DNA of 64,000 bases from the NCBI GenBank assembly GCA_014925825.1, contig JACGCK010000025.1, positions 186,001 to 250,000 on the forward strand, read 5' to 3'. Shown piece after piece: positions 12,084-22,676 of this stretch. This stretch comes from Pholiota molesta. Lineage: Eukaryota; Basidiomycota; Agaricomycetes; Agaricales; Strophariaceae. A program made the translations under genes and the position numbers. How positions within the stretch are numbered: the stretch's first letter is position 1; the number at the start of each line of letters is the position of its first letter. The notes under the pieces are model-generated. The model was not told the origin of the DNA. It saw only the letters and a list, made by a program, of their open reading frames with translations, and did not search any database.

Positions 12084-12111
12084 GACGCGGGACGCGGGAC
12101 GCGGGACGCGG
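12084..12111 (+). repeat. GACGCGG heptamer repeat, unit 2
   Basis: Four perfect GACGCGG units, about 280 bp upstream of kinesin copy 2. Unit 3 also has four (22416-22443). Units 4 and 5 have three (33217-33237, 44054-44074). Unit 1 has a degenerate GACGCGGA pair near 795. A small VNTR. Confidence 0.85.
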
Positions 12112-12387
12112 AGATGCAGAGAGCAGGACGGAACGGGGGGCGGAGGCACGGAAGCGGAGGATGTGTCTGCAGTACTGATGCACACAAAGTCAAGACCAGA
12201 GCGTCCTTATCAGAGTATCTTGGGACTCGATGACGCGCTAGGTGATGTGCGTGATGGGGGTTGCTCCGTGACCGTAACGGAACAATGACGATCACGTGTC
12301 AGTCGCGCCTTGGTTTCAACAACTTGGTCCGCCTCTTTCGACCACGACGGCAACTTCGGTCGAAAGCCGTCTTCCCCTCCAACCACC

Positions 12388-14856
12388 ATGGCTTCAGCAA
12401 AAGTCAAGATTGCGGCTCGTCTTAGGCCTAGACTTGAAGGCGAACTAGATGACGATTCCGTGCAAATTGTTCACCCTTCGAACGACTCAGGAGGCTCATC
12501 TCGTTCGAGCTCTGGCACCAGCTTCATTACTGTCGCCAATCCCAGAGACCCCAGGGAGATCTTTAAATTTCCGTACGTTTCTAGTGCTCTGACTTTTGAA
12601 CACGGGAACCCAAGTTTTCTTTAGGTTTACGAGTTGTTATGATCAAAACTCGAATCAGGAGGAGATTTTCAAGAACGACGTTGAGCCATTGATAGATGTC
12701 GTGTATAGTGGGGTGGTGCGTCTGCAAATATCTTCCTTCCTCTGAGTCAAAGACCTATCCTTCAACTTCTCAGACTGTTACAATCTTTGCCTACGGTGTC
12801 ACTTCTTCCGGTAAAACCCATACCATGCAAGGCACAAAGGCCGATCCTGGCGTTATTCCACGGACAGTTCGCGTAAGTCATGCCCCGTTGATGTCCTTGG
12901 TTCACAACGACTTACTTCCTATCACCAGGCTATGTTCGAGAAGAGAGGACATATACGGCAATATGAAACTTCACTTTCAGTTTCATATATGGAAATTTAT
13001 AAAGACGAAGTTTATGATTTGTTAGTCACAAGGGAAAATGTATGTACTTCATCTCTTCTGCTTAACTGTCCACTGACAAACGTCAATAGGCCCCTAAACT
13101 CCCCGTTCGAGAAAATGATAGCGGCATGGTTTTCGTCGCCAATCTCACAAGAACACCCATTTCCACAGTCGAAGAGTTTGACGCCATCTACAAGTATGCT
13201 AAAGAGTCCTTTTATCTTCTGGCGTTACCTCATCTTTTGGCTCAGCGCGGCTACAAAACATCGATCAGTAGGCGCCACCAATCTGAATCGCGCTTCATCT
13301 CGTTCGCATGCCGTGTTAACAATTGAAGTCAGCATGTTGGATACTGTGGCAAATATGAGTAAGTTTCATCAGGACCCCCGAAAGCCCCCTCAGAGGTATG
13401 TTTTGGAAAATTGGCCAAAATGGCCGGACTTTAGATTTTTTCACGCCGAGTTACCTATCGTTTTGAACGTTTCCGCTCAAACGCAATCACTTTCAAAAAA
13501 AAAAGCTCCAAAAATTCTGCAATTTATGGCCGGATTCCAAAACATAGCTTCCAGTGGCTTTCGGGGGTCCTGTTTCATCTTGCGCCTTGTGGCTTATCAA
13601 TACTTAATTTTTCCATAGCACTGACAGGAAAGATCAATTTGGTCGACCTTGCGGGATCGGAGAATAACAAGGTGCGAATATCTGTACATTAATTTGGAAG
13701 TATCTCTAAGATGTCTATAGTTGACTGGAAATGACCCCTCGCGAATGGCGGAATCAGCTGCAATCAACAAGTCGTTAAGCGTTCTCGGTCAGGTCGTCCA
13801 TGCATTGAATCAAGGCGCCGTGAGTTTTCTAGAACATCATCGAGAGCGACAGATATTGATGCATTCATTCGTAGTCGCGCATTCCTTACCGAAACTCGAA
13901 ATTAACGCGGATCCTCCAAGATGCGTTGGGTGGCTCGTCTGTCGGGCTTCTGATATGCAATCTTGCACCAGGGATCAAATTCCGCCAGGATACTTTGAAC
14001 ACTCTCAAGTTTGTCCCCTCATTTCTCCACTTGCGCGCCAACCCTGACATATCTTATCATCTAGCTTCGCGGTTCGCACGAAGAATGTCGAGAACCGCCC
14101 CGTCGTCAACGAACGTGGTAAGCACCCGCGAGCGATACGCTTTGCCCTTTCAACTTACGCGTTTTGTGCGACTTTCCCACAGACAACCGGCCCGCCCCCA
14201 AGCCGCATTTCGCTGCCATCGCGAGCCACCCGCCTGCTGCAAAGCCCGCGCCTGCGATTGTGCAGGCGATCTCGACGGCAGGATCAGGATCGGGGGCCGG
14301 TCGTGCTCGCCCCTCGCTCGTTCCCATATCGCGGTCGCACCGCGTGTCATCGATAGGAGGCGCGAGTGGATATCAGCCTTTTGGGCTCCCAGGCGCGGCC
14401 GCACCAAGCCGAAGGCCTATGAATGCCAATATCGACTCTATCCAGGAAGAAGGCAACGACCGCTCCGCCAGTCTCGGGTTCGGTATGACCGAAAAGGAGA
14501 TCGACGATAGGGTGCGTGCTTATTTATTTTTACGCCCGCGCCGCGCGTGCCCTTGGGCTTTTCGAGATCGTTTGCTGACGTTTGCGAATGGGGCATAGAT
14601 ATCCAAGGCGGTGGAGGCTGCGGTGGAAGCAGAAGTTACTAGGCGATTAGCTGAGCGTGAGCGCCAGAGAGCGGCGGAAGAAAGTGCGCGCGCGACAGCA
14701 GAAGCGCAGGCCGTAGTTGCCAGGCCGCGGTCCAGATCTCCAGCGAAAGAGAACAGTCTTCCTTCTGGTGTGCTGACACCCCTCCTAAAGCGACACAAGG
14801 ACCTGGACGACGAGCTGAAGACCTGCTGGATGAGTCCATTGATGTTTTCGGTGTGA
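12388..14856 (+). pseudogene. Chromokinesin copy 2, severely 3'-truncated
   Basis: The motor exons are intact and nearly identical to copy 1, including a 203-bp copy of the same intron MITE (13370-13572). The P-loop, switch I and switch II are present, followed by the Pro/Ser/Arg linker and the first part of the Arg/Glu-rich stalk with its KEN motif. The coding frame leaves kinesin at about 14823, after residues DDELKT, and ends after ten foreign residues (CWMSPLMFSV). The rest of the stalk, the TPR-like helices and the basic tail, about 210 residues, are missing. It would encode a soluble motor without its C-terminal DNA-binding or cargo region. I call it a pseudogene because of the size of the loss, but the open frame could still be expressed. 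Confidence 0.75.
13370..13572. mobile_element. 203-bp MITE in an intron of kinesin copy 2
   Basis: Same insertion site, TIRs and TTTCAT duplication as at 2066-2269, with one base less in the A run. Units 1 and 2 therefore inherited one insertion by duplication rather than by two events. Confidence 0.93.
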
Positions 14857-15744
14857 ATTCTGGCTGATTTTGCTGTGAATCCTAGGTGAAAGTGGCTGTT
14901 TTTCCTGCTGAAATTGCCTAAACGGGGGTACGTTTTTTGAAATGAGCCTAGGTCACAGTGTCCTTTCGGGTTCTGGTATAGTGCGCGCAGAGGTTAGCCC
15001 CCCCGAAGGGCATGGCTACCGGCACCCCACATCTATTTACGTACATACACTGTAAATCCAGTTAGTTAGTTTGCAATGAAATGAAACTGTTTGCCTTATT
15101 ACGAAGATTTTGCGATGGAAGGTTGGCACCAGTGTGGTGTACGTGCAAGGCCACTCGCAACTCTGTGACTCCAATTAGACAACTTTCAATGAAATAGAAA
15201 ATGAACAACTTACGGCGCAGCCGAGCTTGTGCATCGAGTAATGAGCAAATGCGCCGTAAAACCTATTCGTCATTTCCGCTAATCTCACGGTTCACCAAGC
15301 AAGCAAAATCTCATTAAACTCGAAAATCCATTTGCGCGCAGAATTCATGGATTTTATCTGCAAGGCAAAAGTCATTTTAGACCGTTTTCTATCATTCAAA
15401 CATGAATCACTTACCACTAGAATGAGATATCATACGAGATCAAAGTTCTAATAGCGACATGATAAGCAAAAGTCTCCAAATCAAATTAGAAACACTCACT
15501 TACACTTTACAAGACCACCTGTAGTTGATATCGGCAAGATATCGGACCAGAATGGCGATTGGGAGTGCTCGTTACTGTCCGCACGATGACATGATGGTAG
15601 AACAGCAATTAGGGCAGATGTCAGGGGTGTTTGATCCGAGGGGTTTCTGGAATCGTGGTGGTATTGTCATGTTCAGCAAAGCATAAATCAGCTCGCACCG
15701 TGGACGGTGGCGGGACAAGCATTTTTGCTGATGGAACTGGAGGG

Positions 15745-16515
15745 TGATCTTGCGGGGATCTGATTTAAATGAGGCTGTGATGTTTCAATTAAGTAAAAAC
15801 ACGTACATTGGGACTGCACCTCTGTGACGTTGCTCACCGGAAATCCAAAAAACTAATTAGAATTTGAGCTAGCAACATAGTGTATTCAGTCAATGACATT
15901 ATATATCCAGAATCTATCACATACCATATCAGTCTGTCACGTTGCTCGCGGGAATTCCAAAAGTCGAATTAAAACAGAAGCCGCCCAATTAGTGCTATAA
16001 CGATGTGTCGTCAGCCACGGGAACTCGGAAAATCGAATCAGAACTGGGGACTGACCTATGTGATGGTCAATGGTCATGTGGACAACCAGAAGCTACACTT
16101 TTGCTATGCATGGGCGCTAAAAGGATCCAAGGCCATGTCATAAGCCGCAGGAACTCGGAAAATCGAATTACAACTGGGGATTGACCTACATGATGGTCAT
16201 GCAGATGTGTGCAACCAGAAGCTAATCTTTTGCTATGCATGGATGCTGGAAGGATTCAAGGCTGTGGTGGGCGCTGCCTGGAAGGTTAATGTCATCAGCC
16301 GCGGGAACTCGGAAAATTGAATCAAAACTGGGGACTGACCAATGTGTGTGCAACCAGAAGCTAACCTTCTGCTATGCACGGGCGCTAAAAGGATTCAAGG
16401 CTGCTGGACATGTCATCAGCCGCGGGAACTCGGAAAATTGAATTAGGAACTGGGGACTAACCAATGTGATGCAGAGAAGCTGATCTTCTGCTATGCATGG
16501 GCGCTTAAGTTGCAG
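15745..16515 (+). repeat. Degenerate minisatellite, unit 2
   Basis: Same motif series as unit 1. The last monomers, beginning at GGGAACTCGGAAAAT, are near 16019, 16150, 16302 and 16424. Confidence 0.78.
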
Positions 16516-18685
16516 ATTATAACCAAAGCTGCGTCAATCAGTTCGTGTTCCTTGGAAAAGAATATGTGACAGAGTACTCACTAGAATATGATGACACCTA
16601 GGTAGCGCTGTCGTCAGAGAATAGAAATATAATGTTGCATTAGGACAGGCTAGAATGGTGCGTATCTCGTCCAAAACTTTCCAGTCTTTATACTCCTAGA
16701 ATGCCAAGCCGGACCAATTCTTCCACGTCTCCATCACCATTTCTCCGATCACAAATACACGGCAAATCCAGAGACATAATACTTAGACTCAAACTACTAT
16801 TACTGATCCCGACCCCTGCAAAATCACCAGTCACCACTCAGGGATAAACTTTCCTCGTCCCTCTGTACTCCTGTTCAGCCCGAGCCCTCTATTCCTTTCT
16901 TTTTTATCTTGATAACATTTTATCCACTGCAATATATTTCTTTTCTTTATGATTCTCCGAGTTGAATGAAACTTTCCTTCCACAAACCATCTGCATCTCG
17001 TTCCATATTACCTATTTCCAAGAATAGAAAATGTTCCCTTATACATAATACCACCCAAATGTAACTAGAATTTCTTCTAGCTGCCTCGATGTCTCCGATC
17101 AGGGCCCATCAGGCTACTAAGTTTAACAACCATGCACGGTATTCACGGAAACAACAGGAAGCCAAGTACATAATAATGGGATCCACATCGTCGCCTCCAT
17201 CCCCAAATCACCGCCGTAAATCCAAAAAACACCGCTTCTTTCTGCTAACGTCATCAGAAGCATTGTCAATATACTACGAGTGACGGGGGATTTTAAATAA
17301 ACGAGTATCTCGCACTGCTACTTGCCCGGCAAACTATATTGCTTGTGTATATTCCAATGAGATCTTTGCTACTGGGAACAGAATCTATTACAATAGCTAT
17401 ACAGGGTTGAAGTGTTGCGAGCGGCATTGTCATCAAAATTTAAGCTATGTACGGTGAACATAATTCTGGGCAAGATGGAAGCATTGTGACTCTGGGAATA
17501 TCATCTAATATTAAGCTATGTGGTTGCCGAATAAGAATTTGCCTGGACCGCGCACTTCGGAGAACAGATGCGGCGTGTACACAGTTTCAATTTGTAGCAA
17601 CCAGCGGAAATTTTGCAACGTCTTCTCGTCCTCAAGGATCACACCCGTCGCGACCTGGCCCGAAAAGCTACCTCTCGTCACTCACGATTTGGAACGACTA
17701 TCTCTAACACCGATAAAACGACCCCCCGCGGTGAACAATGCGGCCGGCCACTGTCTTCGGAGCCACCTACGACTCGATTTTCGACTCGCATGAGACCCAT
17801 AAGGGTGCGGTATACTTTGGGTGATTGTACCCGCAAGGTTGAAGCGTTGCGAGCGGGTTAATATATCATCAGTTGTATCAGATTCAAATTACAGCACACC
17901 CAACGGGTGTGGGCCTATTTATTTGCATAGATTCTGATTTCTGGGGAGAGAACGAACTGGAAGAAAGTACCTAGATATCACTTAGATTGACATTGAGCAT
18001 CCGCGCGCAAGGTAGGCGATTGGCCGGAAATGACATCGTCTGTGCCACTGATGCGTGTTCGGTCATTGCTCGCTACTACCTGCCGGATTGCCCTTCTCCG
18101 TCTCGCAGCAAAAGCAACGGTCACTTTCAACTGCTTTCTATCTTGTAATTAGGGATATTCCATTACAAAATGATTACCGAGCAAGTAGTCTAGGCCGTTG
18201 CAAGTTCAACAATGCACCACTGTAAGTAATGGAATATTTCCTGTGTTTGTACGGTCTCATTTTGAGCTGTTCTTCGTCAATAGGGTTGAATAGGAGGGAC
18301 ACTTCCTTTGAGATGCCGTTGGTAGCTTATTGCCGCGCGCGAATGAGGCCAAACGCCGTGCGAACCATGCCACTACTTTAGGCGCCCGTGCTGAATATGG
18401 CGCAATCCACATGCTCACAAGGTTGCGCACATTTGCATTACACATAAAAAGGCAGCCGTAGTCATTGTTAGTTGTACACAATTGTCTATGAATTGAATTT
18501 TCTATTCCAGTTCAACAGAGAGACGAGCGTTCGTATGTTCAGCACTTTGATCACAATGCTCTCCTCCTCACGCGATCCGCCATTTGAATGTATCTAACTT
18601 GTAGCAGGGTCGTCTATTACATACATGTTTATAGTACTAACGATTGCTACAACCGCGATGTGGCGGGAGTACGAGACGATGGAAA

Positions 18686-19045
18686 TTAAGATGCAATCAT
18701 TTGAATCTCATAGTTTGCAGAGCGCGTCCGTCTCAATTCCATCCGAAAGCCTAAAACGTATGGTAATACGTAAGCCGAATGCGACTCTATCGGACACCAG
18801 AGAATTGGAGTGGTCAGGTTGGGGCAGCCAAGGATACCCGTACCGAGCATGACCCTCTCCTCCCACCCCGTTTCGCATTTCCAGCCCATTGGGCATCGCA
18901 CGGGGACCTGAAAAAAACCACGTAGAAGGCCGTTACTAGTGCCATCAAGGGTCCTCTCGGGTGCGTTGCCAGCGAAGAAGCGCGCTTCAACTTTCCGCCT
19001 GCAAATCGATGCATTTGCTGAAGGCTTAGGTTCGGGGCAATACAT
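18686..19045 (-). CDS. Possible 119-codon gene on the minus strand, unit 2
   Basis: An ATG-initiated frame that starts MYCPEPKPSANASICRRK and contains a Cys/Trp-bearing stretch (CPMGWKCETGWEE). The same 119-codon frame exists in unit 3 at 29547-29906. Unit 1 has an 82-codon version (8349-8597), and unit 4 is split by a one-base loss near 40680. The underlying DNA is among the best conserved of the spacer, but the plus strand is also largely open, and I recognise no family or signal peptide. It may be a small gene or only a conserved non-coding block. Confidence 0.25.
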   Translation of the reverse strand: MYCPEPKPSANASICRRKVEARFFAGNAPERTLDGTSNGLLRGFFQVPVRCPMGWKCETGWEERVMLGTGILGCPNLTTPILWCPIESHSAYVLPYVLGFRMELRRTRSANYEIQMIAS

Positions 19046-19460
19046 GCAAGAAGCAGTCTAGTGCCATTTCTCTTCAGTTTTACGACATAAGAATATGGCC
19101 TACCGGGTCAGGGATCGATGGGTGTGTGGGTAGCAATTATTCTTGACCGCTGCGCAGACGAGATTCGCAATTTTGCGAATGTAGAAACATGAACTGCATG
19201 ATCTACACTTAATAACAAACTCGAATAAAACACATGAAATAGGTCGCTTTTCTCTATTCTAGTCATAATATAACTGGCAATGGGTTGTCTATTGATAACT
19301 GGTATGGTCTACAGACACGGGCAATGGTAAGCAACGGACACTGACGGGAAAACGGGGGAGGAGACGCGGATTGATATTCGCTTAGCGTACGCGGTCCCTG
19401 GACGAAATGTTTCCAATGTCACCATTTTCATTCTATGTACGTACACAGCTACCAAAGACA

Positions 19461-19468
19461 TATATAAG
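19461..19468 (+). promoter_or_regulatory. TATA box TATATAAG, unit 2
   Basis: Followed by the CT-rich tract 19490-19560 and the ATG at 19591. This is the unit with the least damaged downstream exons. Confidence 0.6.
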
Positions 19469-19590
19469 ACTACGGATTATCGCTCTCCTTCCCTCATCCC
19501 GCTCTCCTCTGCTTTCCTCTGCTCTGCTCTCCTGACCTTCTCTCTTCTCTCGCTCTATCCCGCCGAGTTCTGCTCGCGCTGCCCTCGTCG

Positions 19591-19947
19591 ATGACAACGT
19601 CGGCCTGTCCTACAAGTGAGTTTTTGTCACTTTCAAGTGATAAACTTGATAACTGACGCGCTGCACCTCACATCGGCTACAGCGGTCACATTTACAAGTA
19701 CAGAATGGCGGCGGGCAACAGGCATCTACGATACGCGGTGAGCGCTGTCCTTCAGCATGGCACGCACCGCACTAATGTAGCCCTCCCTCTGCAGACAGCC
19801 CTTCGAGCTTCAGGCTGATCTGGAACGCGTAGTGAGTAGGTTGCTGCTCGTCTCTGCAGCCGTGCTATTGCTTACCGCCCCCCTATAGCGCCTTGGCTCC
19901 GATACGCCTAGCGCCGTGCCCTTGCGCGACTGGGTCAGCCAGCCTCG
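19591..19947 (+). CDS. Unrecognised small-exon gene in the spacer, 5' part
   Basis: Four exons can be joined in phase: 19591-19615, 19683-19737, 19795-19831 and 19889-19947, with introns of 67, 57 and 57 nt bounded by GTGAG...AG. The result begins MTTSACPTTVTFTSTEWRR and continues through QPFELQADLERV to PLRDWVSQPR. It sits behind a TATA box and CT-rich tract at the expected distance. The continuation into the GC-rich block is unresolved, because the next candidate junction gives a stop codon in the simplest model. I recognise no family. In unit 1 the second exon is damaged, and in units 3 and 4 the last junction is lost. Only unit 2 may be functional, or all may be remnants of an ancestral neighbour of the kinesin gene. 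Confidence 0.45.
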
Positions 19948-19989
19948 GTGCTGATTAAACAAAGCTAGGGTCAGTCAATGCTACGGACA

Positions 19990-22500
19990 TTCCGATGAAC
20001 GTGCTCACCTATACCCCAGGGCTGCAAGGATGCTGTCCTCGCATTCATCCCATCGGCCTTCCGCCTGTTGTCGTCGTCCTAGTTGGTAAGTGGAACAGAC
20101 GGGCGCACGTTCAGATACCGAGCGGAGCCGTTCGAGCCGTCGTCCATGGACCAGGACGAGGCGCCCTCCCGCACGCCCTCCGCAAACACGTCTGTACGCC
20201 GCACGAAGGCACCGCACGTCGCCTTCAGGCCTAATGCAGGCGAGTAGCCCCTGCACGCCGGTCGATGCAGCGGAACCCTCACTGACGCCCGCCCTCGGCG
20301 ATCTCTTTCCTCGTACGTAGTCCATTGTCCATGCGACCATCGCGTTGCGAATCCGCGCTGTGACGCCCGCGCCTCGGCGCTGAACGCAAGGCAGCGCCAT
20401 TATCTGTCCTCGACGCGGTGAGTAATATCTCTGCGATGAAGGCGCTGTCGCGCTCACAGATGGGTCGAATCCGCGCCATCCACACGGATGCCCACCCTCG
20501 CGGATCGATCTCCTGCCTTGCCCATCTCCTCGAACGCGATCGTCGCATTGCTGACCCGCGTTTTGAACCCTCCACGCTGCCGTGAGTCGCAGTGGTCCGT
20601 AATGCCTAGAGCTCGGCCCTGAACGAAAGGCAGCGCTATCGTCTTCAAGCAGTGAGTATTATCATATATACGGTGAAGGCAACATCACACTCACCGAGGT
20701 TTTCCCGCAGCCGCACACCGTCTCCTCGCGCGTCGAGCCGCCATCGTCCAAGCCACGGCGTGAGCCGCGCATCCCGTATCCCACTATCGCGTTCTCGTTG
20801 CTGACTCCGCTCCGGTGTTCGTCCATCGCCCTTGTGTCGCAGGCGCCGGTGTGCCTCGCTTGTTGGTGTAAGCGCGACGCTGAGCGGAGGGAGATCGGCG
20901 GAGATTGACACACCTAGACGTGGGTGGGGTCCGTGCTGCGCGGCGCTGCGGTGCCCATCCAGGCTACAACACGGTGAGTAGATCCCCTCTGCGGTGGAGC
21001 GGTTGAGCACCCACTGACGCCGCAGCTGCACACCGTTGCGCTCGTCGCACACCCAAGCCAGACCGTGCGGTCGCCGATCCCATATCGCAGCGTCGTCTTT
21101 TCGTTGCTGACGCTGCCCCGGCGTTCGCATACCGCCCGTGCCGTCCTGTATCATCGGCGCGCCGCCGGTGTGCCTAGACGCTGAGAGGAGGGGAGATCCG
21201 ATGCGATCCACACCCCCGGGCGCTGGCTGTCCGTCTGCGCGCTTTGTGGTGCGATGTGGATGTCGCCGCGTGGCCGATGTGCGCCGTCGTCCAGGTGTGT
21301 TGCTCGCCGTGGGGTTTGTATGCCGCGCTGGAGGTGCTGCTGGTGAGGTGAGCGCGAAATGCCAAACGGTGTGCTCGTAGCTACGCACCGCCTCGCGAGT
21401 CGAGCCGTGGTCGACTGACATTTTCTCGCAGCCGCGCCGGTGCTCTCGTCCCTCGCGAGACCGGCCGTCATTGTGCAAGCCATGCCATTCGTATCCCAGC
21501 GTCGTGCTGCCATTGCTGACTATGCTCCGGTGTCCGGGTCTGCGCAACACCCTCGCGAGACGAGCCGTTGGCGTCCAAACCATGCCGTGGGTCGCCCATC
21601 CATATCCCAGTGTCGTCGGCACGTTGCTGGCGATGCTCCGGTGTCCGTGTATCGTGTAGCCGATCGTCGCGGCGCCGCAGACATGGTGCCTAGCTCACTG
21701 CTATGAGCGTGATGCTTGGAGGAGAGTAATGAGATAAGATCCACATACCTGGGAGCAGCGGTGCTCCTTGGCTTCTGCGCGCTGGGTGCCCATTGACCAC
21801 GATCTTCAGTGTCCGTACGTCCGCAACTGCGCATCGTCCCTCAAAGTCTCAGGAGACGAGCCGTCGGCGTCAAAGCCACGCCGCGAGTCGCCGTTCTCAT
21901 CTCTCAGCGTCGTCGTCTCGTTGCTGACCCTGCTCCGGTGTCCGTGGCGGCGCCGTGTTGCCTACCTCACTGCTGTGAGCAGCGACGCTGAGAGGAGGTA
22001 ATGAGATGCACGTACCTGGGAGCTGCGCGATGTCCTGATTGTGCGCGCTGTGCGGATGACCACGATCCGGACGATCTGAAATGTGCGCCGACGTCGTCTA
22101 GATCCCCTCCTCGCGCTCGCCGGCCCATCAAGTTCCGACCGTCGTAGTATGTGTACGGCTTTGGAGGGTCCTGGTGGTAAGTTGAGCACGGGGTTGCTGT
22201 AGCGATGGCGGGTGGTGTTGCGTGGTTGCAACGTTCCGAGGTTGGTGACAGAGGTGAGGTATGTTATTCGGCGCACATCGGATCGCAGACGGACCTGGTA
22301 AGATGGTCGCGATCGTGCACGGGCACGACCTTGTTGGCATAGCAGGGTTGGCCATAGTCGTCGTTCTTGCGTTGGTGAGTTTGCGAGCGCGTCGTGGGGT
22401 GCGTAGGCGGGAGTGGACGCGGGACGCGGGACGCGGGACGCGGAGACGCAGAGAGCAGGACGGAACGGAAGGCGGAGGCACGGAAGCGGAGGCTGTGTCC
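19990..22500. repeat. GC-rich module block, units 2/3
   Basis: Same organisation as 9480-12170. The minus strand is open for 325 codons at 20645-21622. Clean plus-strand introns can be read here, for example from a GTGAGTAG donor near 20974 to a CACTGACGCCGCAG acceptor near 21026. Exon-like modules between them have drifted by small indels. Confidence 0.6.
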
Positions 22501-22676
22501 TTGTGAGCACGGCTTCGTGCAGGACTAATGCACACAAAGTCAAGACCAGAGCGTCCTTACCGCCTGGCGCATGTGGGTGATGGTGGTTGCTCACGATCAC
22601 GTGTCAGTCGCGCCTTGGTTTGGTCCGCCGCCTTGAACTTCGACGACGACGAAAGCTGTCTTTCCCTCCAACCACC

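Larger units (their letters stand above)
9480..12170. repeat. GC-rich block of exon-intron-like modules, units 1/2
   Basis: Degenerate modules of roughly 250-500 bp share the core TATCCCAGYGTCGTC, TTGCTGAC and CTCCGGTGTCCG. The plus strand shows many GTGAGT/GTAAG donors and CTGAC...CGCAG acceptors, with repeated plus-strand peptides such as DEPSASKPRRES and EPPSSKPRR. The minus strand has long open frames (334 codons at 10265-11269) with its own repeated peptides, such as GLDNDGRSRE and GLDDGGSTRE, and repeated CCCAG|GTNNGTGGATC donors. High GC keeps both strands open, so I cannot decide which is coding. Unit 1 alone has a 96-bp tandem duplication at 9920-10114. Confidence 0.6.
14829..19440. 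repeat. AT-richer spacer of unit 2
   Basis: The most diverged of the four spacers, with several deletions against unit 1 near its start. It contains the minisatellite (15745-16515), the 64-codon conserved frame (17089-17283) and a 119-codon minus-strand frame at 18686-19045. Confidence 0.7.
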
